Assembly (NCBI GenBank): GCA_001898335.1
Contig: MKTS01000003.1
Location: 434,001 to 498,000, forward strand
Length of the DNA: 64,000 bases
Direction of reading: 5' to 3'
Source of the DNA: Mucilaginibacter sp. 44-25
GTDB taxonomy: Bacteria; Bacteroidota; Bacteroidia; Sphingobacteriales; Sphingobacteriaceae
Shown: positions 18,862-28,020 of the stretch, one piece after another
Position numbering within the stretch: position 1 is the stretch's first letter
Layout of the letters: each line of letters begins with the position of its first letter
Position numbers and translations under genes: made by a program
The notes under the pieces: generated by a model
What the model saw: only the letters and a program-made list of their open reading frames with translations
What the model was told of the DNA's origin: nothing
The model's database searches: none

Positions 18862-20163
18862 ATGAGTAACATAGTAGCTATAGTAGGCCGCCCTAACGTT
18901 GGCAAAAGCACATTATATAATCGTTTAACTGAAAGCCGCAAGGCTATTGTTGACGACTTTAGCGGCGTTACCCGCGACAGGCATTACGGCGCTTCTGAGT
19001 GGACCAACCACCAGTTTACCGTAGTTGATACCGGTGGCTACGTGGCCAATTCTGCCGATGTTTTTGAAGCCGCTATCCGCGAACAGGTGATCATCGCTAT
19101 TGAGGAAGCTACCGCTATCCTGTTTGTAGTTGATGTTACCACAGGTATTACCGACCTGGATGATGAGATTGCTACCCTTTTACGTAAAGGCAACAAACCT
19201 GTTTTTGTGGTAGTAAATAAGGTTGATAACACATCTCAGGTTGCTGATGCCAGCGAGTTTTACAGCCTTGGCCTGGGCGAGATATACACCATATCTTCCA
19301 TGACCGGCTCGGGTACCGGCGAATTGCTTGATGAAGTGGTGAAACATTTTGAGGATGTTCCGCTTGAAGAGAATACCCGCCCTAAATATGCCATTGTAGG
19401 CCGCCCTAACGTGGGTAAATCGTCCATCATCAATGCTTTGATAGGTAAAGATCGCAACATCGTAACGCCAATTGCCGGCACTACGCGCGATTCTATACAC
19501 ATCCATTACAACCAGTACGGGCACGATTTTATGCTGATAGATACTGCCGGGATGCGTAAAAAAACCAAGGTGAAGGAGAATATCGAGTTTTACTCGGTAA
19601 TGCGTACCATCAAAGCTTTGGAAGAAGCAGACGTGATCATCCTGATGATTGATGCGGTTGAAGGCATCGAGTCGCAGGATATTAACATTTTCCACCTGGC
19701 CGAAAAGAACAAGAAAGGCGTGGTGATCGTGGTGAACAAGTGGGACCTGATTGAAAAGAACAGTAAAACCGTTAAGGTATTTGAAGAACAGATACGCCAG
19801 AAAATAGCGCCTTTTACGGATGTGCCAATTGTATTTACTTCGGTATTGGAGAAACAGCGCGTTTTAAAGGTGATTGATGTTGCCAATAAGGTTTATGAGA
19901 ACAGGGCCCGCAAGATCCCAACTTCTAAGTTGAACGAGGTGATGTTGCCGATCATTGAGAAATACCCTCCGCCATCAATTAAGGGTAAATACGTTAAGAT
20001 AAAATACATTACGCAGATAGCTGGCAGTACACCAATGTTTGCCTTCTTTTGTAACCTGCCGCAGTATATAAAAGACCCATATTACCGCTTTATAGAAAAT
20101 CAGCTTCGCGAGAACTTTGAATTTAACGGTGCGCCTATACAGGTGTGGTTCAGGCAGAAGTAA
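18862..20163 (+). CDS. der: GTPase Der (EngA)
   Basis: Essential ribosome-assembly GTPase (433 aa) of the 50S subunit with two tandem G domains. The first P-loop is GRPNVGKST near residue 9 and the second is the near-identical GRPNVGKSS near residue 180. Each has its own DTxG ([15 protein letters not shown]) and NKxD motif (NKVD; NKWD). A C-terminal KH-like domain follows ([20 protein letters not shown]). The order era-der is common in Bacteroidota. No terminator is evident in the 25 bp between it and the convergent kinase gene. Confidence 0.98.
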   Translation: MSNIVAIVGRPNVGKSTLYNRLTESRKAIVDDFSGVTRDRHYGASEWTNHQFTVVDTGGYVANSADVFEAAIREQVIIAIEEATAILFVVDVTTGITDLDDEIATLLRKGNKPVFVVVNKVDNTSQVADASEFYSLGLGEIYTISSMTGSGTGELLDEVVKHFEDVPLEENTRPKYAIVGRPNVGKSSIINALIGKDRNIVTPIAGTTRDSIHIHYNQYGHDFMLIDTAGMRKKTKVKENIEFYSVMRTIKALEEADVIILMIDAVEGIESQDINIFHLAEKNKKGVVIVVNKWDLIEKNSKTVKVFEEQIRQKIAPFTDVPIVFTSVLEKQRVLKVIDVANKVYENRARKIPTSKLNEVMLPIIEKYPPPSIKGKYVKIKYITQIAGSTPMFAFFCNLPQYIKDPYYRFIENQLRENFEFNGAPIQVWFRQK

Positions 20164-20188
20164 TAGCATTTTTCCGCCCGGGAGCTGG

Positions 20189-21922
20189 TTAGTAAGGTTG
20201 TACCGGAAGCGTAAAGTAAAACCGGCTGCCCTGATTAGGCTGGCTTTCTACGCCAATTTCGCCATTTTGAGCGGTAATAAAATCTTTTGCGATGGCGAGC
20301 CCCAAGCCGGTGCCGGATACATTGGAATCTTCGCCGGGCACTTTAAAATAGCGCTCAAATAACCGCGAAAGATAGCTTTCTTTGATGCCTTCTCCGTGGT
20401 CTCTCACCGAAAATTCAAGCAAATTGTCGGCAATCCGGGTCACTGTTAACTCAACTACGCCATGGCCGTTGCTGTATTTAATGGCGTTGGTAAGTAAGTT
20501 AATTAATACCCAGGCGGTCTTATCAGGATCGGCCCATACTTCGGGTAGGTCTTCAGCGCAATCTATCTGCAGCGAAAGGCACTTTTGGTCTGCCAATACC
20601 TTTATACTTTTTTGAGCATAGCTCACAATGCTAATGGGTTTTGTCGCGGTAAAATTGAGCAGTAGCTTTCCGGTTTGTACCTGGCCCATGTCCAGCAGTT
20701 CAGAGGTGATCCTGAGCAGCCTGTCGCTATCTTCCTCGATATTATCTATTAATTCCTGCTGAAATTCAGTAATGGCGCCGTAACGTTCATTTCGTAATAG
20801 CGCGGTACTCATTTTAATGGAACCTATAGGCGTCTTTAGCTCATGCGATATAGTGGCTATAAAGTTCGTTTTCGCTTCATCCAGGTGGTAAAACCTGGTG
20901 ATGTTTTTGAGCAGTACAAAGTGGCCTATTTTACTTTCTCCGGGTTTATTTGAAGGCAGGTGTATCTCAAAAAACTCTCTTGTAAAATAGGTTTGTTCCC
21001 CGTCCAGGTCAAGTTTCAGGTCGTAAACGGCATTTTCTGATTGGATAAGTTTGGAAATAACATCGTTCCAGGCGGCAATTTCCCTGAGTTTTTTACCTTT
21101 TATATCATCTTCGGCAACCCCCAGTAATTTAAGGGCCATGGGGTTGGCAAATATTACATGCTCATTTCCATCAAAGCCAATAATGGCATCGGTAACATTT
21201 TTTACAAGAGTTTCTACCCGCAATTGTTCAAACCGAATGCTTTGCAGGTTCCCGTCTTCGTAATCGCGCAGCTTATTTACCATCTCATTAAACGAGCGGC
21301 CAAGGCTTTGAAATTCGCTATTATCAGGAAAGCGGATATTAACTTCATAATTCTTTTTCGATATCTCCCCGAATGCCGAAATAAACCGTTTGATGGGAGC
21401 GCTGATGTAATTGGGGAACTTAAAAAGGAACAGAAGGGTAATTAATAAACTAATTAGTCCGAGCATGCTCATGTTCAGCATGGCCCGGTTTACCCCGATA
21501 TTGGCTTTCGCGTTACGCTCATAAATGGCTTTTAGGTTAACGGTTGAAATACGATATACGGCATCCTTCATCCTGGCACGGAAAACCGCTCTTTTAAGCG
21601 GATCGTTGCTGTACTGCTTAAATTTTATAAAGTTTGCGAATAACGAATCGGTGTATTCCTGTTCATGTGGCTCGGTAATGTTTTTTTCTTCCTTGGTAAT
21701 ATTTTGCTGGATGATCTCCTGTTGCACATCATTCGGGATGTCGGGCATATCCAGTGCTTCATTAATGTTTTTAATGAATATAAGCGATTCGTAATTGTCG
21801 CGCAGAATGGCCTTGTCATCCTGTGCTATTCTATGCAGGTTAACAATGGCCAATGCTGAAATAAGCGACGTAAGCGCGAATAATACACCAAACCCTATAC
21901 GTAGTAAATTTTTAATGGTCAT
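20189..21922 (-). CDS. membrane sensor histidine kinase (HAMP-PAS-HisKA-HATPase)
   Basis: Two-component sensor kinase, 577 aa from the preferred ATG at 21922; an upstream in-frame start at 21991 would add a non-membrane extension. Two transmembrane helices (about 5-28 and 150-170) enclose a ~120-residue periplasmic sensor. A HAMP linker follows (FPNYISAPIKRFISAFGEIS), then a PAS domain (IGFDGNEHVIFANPMALKLLGV). The HisKA site is HELKTPIGSIKMS (phospho-accepting His) and the ATPase motifs are NLLTNAIKYS, DHGEGI and GTGLGLAIAK. It resembles KinB-type kinases. It is divergent from a sigma-54 response regulator, its likely partner. The sensed signal is unknown. Confidence 0.92.
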   Translation of the reverse strand: MTIKNLLRIGFGVLFALTSLISALAIVNLHRIAQDDKAILRDNYESLIFIKNINEALDMPDIPNDVQQEIIQQNITKEEKNITEPHEQEYTDSLFANFIKFKQYSNDPLKRAVFRARMKDAVYRISTVNLKAIYERNAKANIGVNRAMLNMSMLGLISLLITLLFLFKFPNYISAPIKRFISAFGEISKKNYEVNIRFPDNSEFQSLGRSFNEMVNKLRDYEDGNLQSIRFEQLRVETLVKNVTDAIIGFDGNEHVIFANPMALKLLGVAEDDIKGKKLREIAAWNDVISKLIQSENAVYDLKLDLDGEQTYFTREFFEIHLPSNKPGESKIGHFVLLKNITRFYHLDEAKTNFIATISHELKTPIGSIKMSTALLRNERYGAITEFQQELIDNIEEDSDRLLRITSELLDMGQVQTGKLLLNFTATKPISIVSYAQKSIKVLADQKCLSLQIDCAEDLPEVWADPDKTAWVLINLLTNAIKYSNGHGVVELTVTRIADNLLEFSVRDHGEGIKESYLSRLFERYFKVPGEDSNVSGTGLGLAIAKDFITAQNGEIGVESQPNQGSRFYFTLPVQPY

Positions 21923-21935
21923 TTGAACCTGGATT

Positions 21936-21980
21936 ATCAATACTGTGGCGCCTACACAATGGCAATGCCACAGTATTGAT
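21936..21980. promoter_or_regulatory. 14-bp perfect inverted repeat between kinase and regulator genes
   Basis: Arms ATCAATACTGTGGC (21936-21949) and its exact complement (21967-21980) with a 17-nt spacer, in the 286-bp divergent gap. It is 14 bp upstream of the kinase ATG and about 250 bp upstream of the regulator ATG. It could be a dimer-binding site for the response regulator (enhancer) or a hairpin in the kinase leader. Confidence 0.55.
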
Positions 21981-22179
21981 TCTAAGCGCACGATGGCGAA
22001 CCACCTACCATTAACAGTATAATTAATTATAATCTTCGGATCGGAGTGTTATTCCGGGCCGGATGCATTTTCATTTTGAAAATATACTTTCCCAAAATGA
22101 CAAGGTGAGTGTACATACAGATAGCCGTGAATTGCCTATGTGTGCGCATGAATGGGCAATAACGGCTCATAAGTAAACC

Positions 22180-22195
22180 GGGCATGTTTTTAGCA
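22180..22195 (+). promoter_or_regulatory. candidate sigma-54 (-24/-12) promoter of the response regulator
   Basis: GGGCATG-N4-TAGCA resembles the TGGCACG-N4-TTGCW consensus, with the invariant GG and GC at the correct spacing. Predicted start about 22206, nearly at the ATG (22209). Match is partial. Confidence 0.35.
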
Positions 22196-22208
22196 GTGCG
22201 CGAATTGT

Positions 22209-23546
22209 ATGGTAGCAGGAAATATTTTGATTATAGAAGATGAGGGTAAGTTTAGGGATTTGCTTTCACGAATAATAGAGAACGAAGGGTTTAACGTGTT
22301 TAAAGCACCAAACGCGGCGGCTGGTTTAAAACTGCTTGGAGAGAACGAGATAACAGTGGTGATAAGTGACGTTAAACTACCCGATGCGAACGGCGTTGAT
22401 CTGGTTAAAAAAATAAAAGACGGCTTTGAGAAAGTAGAGGTGGTGGTACTTACAGCCTTTGGTTCTATTAAAGACTGCGTAAAAGCGGTAAAGAACGGCG
22501 CCTTTGATTATATAATGAAAGGCGATGACAACGCACGCATTGTACCCATTGTTAAAAGCGCCGCCGAAAAAGCCCGGTTAGGCACACAGGTAAAAGCTTT
22601 AAGAAAGCATATCCCGCATGAATACAGTTTTGATTACATCATTGGAAATTCGCCGGCAACTATACAAGCAGTTGCCATGGCGAAGCAGGTAGCCGATACC
22701 GATACTACCGTATTGCTGCTCGGCGAAACCGGTACCGGGAAAGAGGTATTCGCGCAGGCGCTGCACAAAGCAAGTTTAAGGCGCGATAAACCGTTTGTAG
22801 CCGTTAACTGTAGTTCCTTTTCAGGCGACCTGTTAAAAAGTGAGCTGTTTGGGCACGTGGCCGGTTCGTTTACCGGTGCCTTAAAAGATAAAAAGGGCCT
22901 TTTTGAAGAGGCTGATGGCGGTACACTTTTTCTGGACGAGATAGGTGAAATGAATATCGAGCTTCAGGCACAACTGCTACGCGTGTTGGAGAACGGTGTT
23001 TTCAACCGTGTGGGAGAAGCCCGTACCACTCGTGTAAATACCCGCATTGTGGCGGCCACCAATAGGAAGCTCAAGAACGAGGCCGTTAACGGGAAATTCA
23101 GGCTGGATCTGTATTACCGGCTTGCTGTTTACACTATACCGCTCCCGCCTTTGCGCCAGCGTAGCGATGACATACAAGCCCTTGCCGGGCATTTTGCATT
23201 AGTGTTTGCTAAACAGTTTAATAAACCGGTGCCCGCTATTAACCCCGAACTGTTAAAATGTTTGCGGGAACATAAGTGGCCGGGGAATATCCGTGAGTTA
23301 CGAAACCTGATGGAGCGCCTGTTGATCATCAATCGCGGTGAAGATTTGACCATTGCTTCGCTTCCCGCCGATTTTTTTGAAGATACTTTTGCAGAACAAG
23401 GTGATTCTTTTGATCTGAGCGACCTGGAAACCCGTTACATTCGCAGGGCCTTACACCAGGCTAACGGTAATAAACGCGAAGCGGCACAAATGCTGGGGAT
23501 CAGCCTGTCAACCTTGTATCGCAAGATGGAAGAATACCATATCTGA
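22209..23546 (+). CDS. sigma-54-dependent NtrC-type response regulator
   Basis: A 445-residue response regulator that, once phosphorylated, should activate RNA polymerase-sigma54 from an upstream enhancer. The receiver domain (1-120) has the phospho-acceptor D54 (ISDVKLP), acidic pair IEDE, T82 and K104. The AAA+ domain has Walker A GETGTGKE (172-179), Walker B LFLDEIGE, a sigma-54 loop reading GSFTGA (219-224) instead of the commoner GAFTGA, and an arginine-finger segment FRLDLYYRL. A Fis-type helix-turn-helix ends the protein (NKREAAQMLGISLSTLYRKM). It is divergent from a HAMP/PAS kinase and upstream of a porin gene, which may be a target. Confidence 0.95.
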   Translation: MVAGNILIIEDEGKFRDLLSRIIENEGFNVFKAPNAAAGLKLLGENEITVVISDVKLPDANGVDLVKKIKDGFEKVEVVVLTAFGSIKDCVKAVKNGAFDYIMKGDDNARIVPIVKSAAEKARLGTQVKALRKHIPHEYSFDYIIGNSPATIQAVAMAKQVADTDTTVLLLGETGTGKEVFAQALHKASLRRDKPFVAVNCSSFSGDLLKSELFGHVAGSFTGALKDKKGLFEEADGGTLFLDEIGEMNIELQAQLLRVLENGVFNRVGEARTTRVNTRIVAATNRKLKNEAVNGKFRLDLYYRLAVYTIPLPPLRQRSDDIQALAGHFALVFAKQFNKPVPAINPELLKCLREHKWPGNIRELRNLMERLLIINRGEDLTIASLPADFFEDTFAEQGDSFDLSDLETRYIRRALHQANGNKREAAQMLGISLSTLYRKMEEYHI

Positions 23547-23584
23547 TATTCTCAATCTGACAACTATTTTCCTATTCTAAAAAT

Positions 23585-23700
23585 AATATGGCTGCTATAT
23601 TGAATGTGTTTTGTTATAAAATACTGATAAGCAGCTATTTATTTATTGCTTAAAATTTGGCATCTGTGTGGTATACGCCAATCGGATAGTTGATCTATCC
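23585..23700 (+). promoter_or_regulatory. upstream region of the porin gene with dyads and a weak -24/-12-like element
   Basis: The 188-bp gap holds an imperfect palindrome at 23585-23601 (AATAT-N7-ATATT) and inverted TAAGCA/TGCTTA at 23628-23652. A TGGCAT-type -24 element at 23657 is followed at the right spacing by TGGTA, so the -12 GC is imperfect. A 6-bp stem occurs at 23684-23700 (GGATAG-N5-CTATCC). This could be a sigma-54 promoter controlled by the adjacent regulator; the evidence is weak. Confidence 0.25.
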
Positions 23701-23734
23701 CAAATAAACAGAAGTAAAATTTAAGCAAGTAAAC

Positions 23735-25150
23735 ATGAAAAAAATCTTTACCGCACTAACCTTCGCGCTCGCCTGCAGCACCATCACGGGTATGGCCCAA
23801 ACGGCTACTGCACTTAAGCCTGGGCAGGATTCCACCAAAAAGAAATTCGAGATACCTAAGGATGCAGAGCCGCTAAGCTATGCTGATTTCTCGTGGATAA
23901 ACGGCCAGAACCGCCAAACATCAAAACTACTGGATAATAAATACTTTACCGGCGACTTTACGTTCGACATGAACTATACCCGCTCTAACCATAACCCTAT
24001 TGATAATACGGTAACGGGTTCAACAGCGCTTGCGCGGAACGGTGAGGTGGCTGTATCATTTGTAGGTATTGGCGGCGATTTCCATTACGACAATGTGCGC
24101 GGCCGTATCATGACGCAGTTTGGTACCCGCTCAACCGTTGTGCCGCGGAATGATTACAGCGGTTACAAGGGGCAGTATGACCTGCCCGACGCTTACCGAT
24201 ACCTTAGTGAAGCCTACGGTGGTTATCATTTTAACGCGTGGCATGGTATCAACGTGGATATGGGTATCTTCATGTCATATATAGGTATGTACTCGTATAA
24301 TAACTTCGAGAACTGGAGCTACCAGCCATCTTATACCTCTGATAATACCCCATGGTTTTTTAATGGTATAAGGGTACAGGCTTTCCCATCGGTAACTACC
24401 AAAGTGGAGTTATGGATCATTAACGGCTGGCAGTCTTACGGCGTGTTTAACAAAATGCCGGGGTTCGGTTTTTCGGTTAATACCAGGCCAAGCCCAACCT
24501 TTTCTTTTGTAAGTAATAACTATTTTGGTACAGACGTAGCCGGCGCGCCCGGAGTAAAAAGATACCATACAGATAACTCCATACAGCATTTATACTATGA
24601 TGCGGCAAACAAAAGCACATCAGGTATAAAACGTGCCGCTTTCACACTTACCGCCGATTTTGGTTTTCAGAATGGTACAGCGCCGGGCAATGTGGTTTAT
24701 TCGGCATTTGGCAAAAACGCCTCAAACTTTATCAGCGCGATGGCCTATAACCGTTTGTGGTTTGGTAAGGATATGAAATGGGGATGGACCCTCGGTGGGG
24801 GCTTTATGAGCAACCCAAGCCGCTACCTGGCATTAGTACCCCCCGGCCAGGCAACAGATTCGTTCCTGGCAGCATCAACGCCCGGTTCTAAAATGGCCGG
24901 CTGGGATGGGTCAACCTGTTTGGACTATAATCCAAACCAGTTCCTTACCGTACGTTTTGAGTTAGTACACCGGTTTATGAACGTTCCGTATTTTAACGGT
25001 CATGGTGGGGTTACCAGCGCATCAGGTTACCAAACCAACCCGGCAACATCATTCAACCCTAACTCATACATACCGGCCGACCCATCTTTTACGCCCGACC
25101 TTGTAAAATCAGAGAACAGGTTCGTTATCGCTTTAATGACTCGTTTTTAA
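23735..25150 (+). CDS. outer-membrane beta-barrel porin (BBP2/OmpL-like)
   Basis: Predicted outer-membrane porin of 471 residues with a Sec signal (MKKIFTALTFALACSTITGMAQ). The body is rich in alternating aromatic/polar strands and ends with a terminal phenylalanine (RFVIALMTRF), the signature for barrel insertion. Patches such as SYADFSWINGQNRQTSK and YLSEAYGGYHFNAWHGINVD resemble the putative beta-barrel porin-2 family. Solute unknown. Directly downstream of the sigma-54 regulator and 20 bp before a small secreted-protein gene, suggesting one unit. From memory, similar porins occur near Kdp potassium systems with kinases and NtrC-type regulators; no kdp genes are present here, so that link is only a hint. 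Confidence 0.8.
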   Translation: MKKIFTALTFALACSTITGMAQTATALKPGQDSTKKKFEIPKDAEPLSYADFSWINGQNRQTSKLLDNKYFTGDFTFDMNYTRSNHNPIDNTVTGSTALARNGEVAVSFVGIGGDFHYDNVRGRIMTQFGTRSTVVPRNDYSGYKGQYDLPDAYRYLSEAYGGYHFNAWHGINVDMGIFMSYIGMYSYNNFENWSYQPSYTSDNTPWFFNGIRVQAFPSVTTKVELWIINGWQSYGVFNKMPGFGFSVNTRPSPTFSFVSNNYFGTDVAGAPGVKRYHTDNSIQHLYYDAANKSTSGIKRAAFTLTADFGFQNGTAPGNVVYSAFGKNASNFISAMAYNRLWFGKDMKWGWTLGGGFMSNPSRYLALVPPGQATDSFLAASTPGSKMAGWDGSTCLDYNPNQFLTVRFELVHRFMNVPYFNGHGGVTSASGYQTNPATSFNPNSYIPADPSFTPDLVKSENRFVIALMTRF

Positions 25151-25170
25151 TTAAACTTTTCAGTAAGATC

Positions 25171-25749
25171 ATGAAACAATCATTCAGAATTTATGGTATC
25201 GCATCCTTATTTGTTGCGACCATGCTGCTAACCATAACAGTGAAAGCACAATCATCATCCGGCATTTACCTGTCTGCGGATGATTTTATTAATCACAAAT
25301 TAAGCTATACAGCCGAAGCAGAAGCCGGGCAAATTCGTTTTAACGGACTGTTTGACTGGGCTAATGTAAAAATAAAGCAAGGTGCCTCACCCGTTTATCT
25401 GCGCAAGGACAAAATCTTTGGCTACAGGCTAAAAGGGGCCGATTATCGCTACTTTAAAAACACGGCGTACAAGATCATAGCTGAAAAGGGTATTTATCTG
25501 TATTCTGCCTACCAGTTAGAGCCTAATACGAGGGGCGTTAAAAGGGTAGAAGATTTCTATTTTAGCCAAAAACCTGATACAGCCATAAAAGCGCTTACCA
25601 TGAATAATTTAGAGGCCGTGTTTCAAAACGATACGCAGTTTTTGTATGCTGTTGAAGGCTTTTTTAGGTCTGACAGGCAACTGGCCGATTATGATAGTAA
25701 GCTCAAAGAATATAAGCTGGAATATATTTATGCGCAAACCGTGAAGTAA
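25171..25749 (+). CDS. small secreted protein of unknown function
   Basis: A 192-residue protein with a clear signal peptide (GIASLFVATMLLTITVKAQ) and no lipobox. The mature part is mixed alpha/beta with a KIFGYRLKGADYRYFKN segment and YKIIAEKGIYLYSAYQ; it shows no catalytic motif I recognise. The gene follows the porin by 20 bp and ends in a strong bidirectional terminator, so it is probably co-expressed with the porin and may act with it in the periplasm. Function unassigned. Confidence 0.75.
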   Translation: MKQSFRIYGIASLFVATMLLTITVKAQSSSGIYLSADDFINHKLSYTAEAEAGQIRFNGLFDWANVKIKQGASPVYLRKDKIFGYRLKGADYRYFKNTAYKIIAEKGIYLYSAYQLEPNTRGVKRVEDFYFSQKPDTAIKALTMNNLEAVFQNDTQFLYAVEGFFRSDRQLADYDSKLKEYKLEYIYAQTVK

Positions 25750-25786
25750 ACCGGCTCCAATCACCGGATTATATACGACCATCATC

Positions 25787-25822
25787 AAAAGCCCCGATCA
25801 TAATAAAGTGATCGGGGCTTTT
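25787..25822. terminator. bidirectional terminator
   Basis: Perfect 14-nt arms (25787-25800 and 25809-25822) with an 8-nt loop, A-rich before and T-rich after; it separates the convergent secreted-protein and SPFH genes. Confidence 0.92.
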
Positions 25823-25843
25823 CTTTTTGTAGGATTAATAGGG

Positions 25844-27730
25844 TTATGACTGATTGGCATCGAGTTTGGCTTCGCTTTCCCTTTGCAGTTTTTTCAGCAT
25901 TTCGTTACCGATAAGGGCATCTATCATGCCGCCATTGCCGCCATCTTTGCCGCTTACCAATATCTCAGGCACCAGTTTTATGCCATTGCTGGCTAGGGCT
26001 TCCGCCACGCGTACAATGGCGTATTGTTCGGTACCCATTGCCTCTGTTTTTTGCTTGGTTACCTCGGCCTCAGCCAAACCTATCGCCTTAATTTTACCGG
26101 CATCGGCATTACCGTTTACTTCCGTAGCTGCGGCATCAGCTTTGGCATTAATGGTTTTGGCCTCTGCATCTGCTTTTGCGGTAATCGTTTTATTTTCTGC
26201 ATCTGCTTTGGCGTTGATAATGCGAGATTCTGCATCACCTTTAGCAGCGGCAACCTTTGAGGCAGCCAGTTGCGTATTGATCTCTACCTGGCGGGTTGAT
26301 TTTACCACCTCGGGTTGCATGTCGGCGCCGGCTTTAGCACTTTCGAACTCCTTACGTTCAATTTGCGCGCTTTTTTGAATTTCGTAGGTTACGCGTTCCT
26401 GCTCAGCTATCTTACGGTCGGTAAGGGTCTTCATAAGTGCTTCCGGTGGAACAATGTCGCCAATTAAGGTATCTACACCTTCCACGTTATAGGCTGCCAA
26501 TACTTTGCTTATTTGCTGGCGGGCATCTTCCTGCCGTTGAGAACGATTGGTCAGGAACTCAATTACACCGCTTTTTTGTGCCGAGTTACGGAAGTAGTTG
26601 GCGATGGTTGGTTCCAATACCTGTGATACCAGGTTTTTCATATTACCAAAGCGGGCAATCACCTTAGGCGCCTCGTTACGCGGTATGTGGATGATCTGCG
26701 AAACATCGAGGTTAAAGGTAAAACCGTCTGACGAACGTACGCTGATGGTACACAAGTTCTTATCCAGTTCATGCGATTCGGTACGGCTGTTAGCCCAGTT
26801 TAATACAATGTTGGTTGTAGGTACTATTTCTACCGCATGGGTGTATATATTGATGGGATGTTTACCTGGGTCAAGCGGTTCGTCCCAAACACCTTTCTCG
26901 TTTTTGGCCACAATATTACCGTGTGTAAAGCCAACGCCGCTGGTATCGAGCCCTTCGGGGCCTACGAAGGAGTTCACCACACCTACGTAACCTATATGGA
27001 TATGTATCATATCCACCTGTTCCACAATGGCAAACCATGGGTTGAGGTAATAGGTACCTGCCAGTATCACGTCCTCCTGCAAACCTTTTTTACCGCCTGC
27101 TTTAATAAAAGCCATGGGGTCCTGGTAGTTACGGTGGCCTTCGACCGAGCCTCCGGCAATTTCACCTTTATCCAAAGGCTCACCATCCAATGTGGTAACA
27201 ATGCCCACTTTGTTTTCCTGGATGCGGGTAATAGGCACCATCACTATCTCGAACAGGAAGGTATTGATACGGTAGCTACCTGGAGTAAGGAATGCCGCTT
27301 GTGGACCTTTTTGGCCATTGTTTTCCAAAAACCCACGCCCATCCTGGAACTTGTCGCAATCAACCGGTTTACCCAACACACGGCCCGTATCCATTGGCGC
27401 GCCGTCTTTGGCTTTTACCAGCCCCAGTTTATCCTGCGGGATAATGGTAAATTGTTCCATGGTAATGGCATACTGCCATGGCCACATGCGCCAGTAAAGG
27501 CCCGGTGCAAGCGGCGCGGCCTGCATACCAGCTTCGCCTTTGGTGGCAATAATGCGTCCATCAGGCAGGCGCGTATCGCCATAAAGCGTAAACTTTTTAA
27601 CAACTAAACCAATACGGTCATCCGGAACGATGATCATACCAAAGAAAACACGCAATACAAATTTGTACAGCAGAACAGCAGCCACCAGCGGAAATACCCA
27701 CCAGAACTGGATCAATAAATTTTCAGACAT
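25844..27730 (-). CDS. SPFH/band-7 (flotillin-like) membrane protein with vault-like N-terminal repeats
   Basis: A 628-residue protein anchored by one N-terminal membrane helix (residues ~10-32). Three successive repeats of ~70 residues follow (about 32-98, 99-170, 171-243), each opening with a V/LG(L/I)V pattern (DRIGLVV, DKLGLVK, NKVGIVT) and ending in a G-x-Y segment (APGLYW, TPGSYRI, LAGTYYL); a partial fourth begins at GYVGVVN. This resembles the repeats of SPFH and major vault proteins. The SPFH core follows (EIVPTTNIVLNWANSR onward), then a long Ala/Lys/Glu helix with NAKADAE/TAKADAE units. Such proteins build large membrane-associated oligomers. Partner and role are unknown here; it appears to be monocistronic. 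Confidence 0.85.
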   Translation of the reverse strand: MSENLLIQFWWVFPLVAAVLLYKFVLRVFFGMIIVPDDRIGLVVKKFTLYGDTRLPDGRIIATKGEAGMQAAPLAPGLYWRMWPWQYAITMEQFTIIPQDKLGLVKAKDGAPMDTGRVLGKPVDCDKFQDGRGFLENNGQKGPQAAFLTPGSYRINTFLFEIVMVPITRIQENKVGIVTTLDGEPLDKGEIAGGSVEGHRNYQDPMAFIKAGGKKGLQEDVILAGTYYLNPWFAIVEQVDMIHIHIGYVGVVNSFVGPEGLDTSGVGFTHGNIVAKNEKGVWDEPLDPGKHPINIYTHAVEIVPTTNIVLNWANSRTESHELDKNLCTISVRSSDGFTFNLDVSQIIHIPRNEAPKVIARFGNMKNLVSQVLEPTIANYFRNSAQKSGVIEFLTNRSQRQEDARQQISKVLAAYNVEGVDTLIGDIVPPEALMKTLTDRKIAEQERVTYEIQKSAQIERKEFESAKAGADMQPEVVKSTRQVEINTQLAASKVAAAKGDAESRIINAKADAENKTITAKADAEAKTINAKADAAATEVNGNADAGKIKAIGLAEAEVTKQKTEAMGTEQYAIVRVAEALASNGIKLVPEILVSGKDGGNGGMIDALIGNEMLKKLQRESEAKLDANQS

Positions 27731-28020
27731 TTTGTTTAAGTGATTTATTTAACGGAACCCTTAAGGTGCGGGCCCTCACAATAACTTGCAGCTTTATGAG
27801 ACCTTGGCTGCATAGCGATAATAAGATGCTGCTGTATCATGCTTGTTACAAAAAAATTTAAAATATTTGGATAGTTATCGTCAATGCCTGCCGCTACGGG
27901 CAGCGGGGGAGTTCACAAACGATTTAATTATAAGCCTTTTATATATTTAAAATTAATTATACCTTTGCGTCCCCGCAGAAAGAACTCCGGGGGTAATGTT
28001 GAATACATAAAAAACAAAGA
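27731..28020 (+). promoter_or_regulatory. rpsP promoter (-7 box 27960-27967) and leader hairpin
   Basis: TACCTTTG at 27960-27967 is a perfect Bacteroidota -7 box with TTTT 19-20 nt upstream. The expected transcript starts around 27971 and has a ~50-nt leader whose first bases can pair CCCCG (27971-27975) with CGGGG (27988-27992). The rest of the 290-bp gap shows no gene; a GC-rich patch near 27890-27910 has a small inverted repeat. Confidence 0.7.

Noticed and set aside
20189..25749. Kdp potassium transport locus
   Set aside because: Kinase, sigma-54 regulator and porin are present but no kdpA, kdpB or kdpC, and the kinase lacks a KdpD domain.
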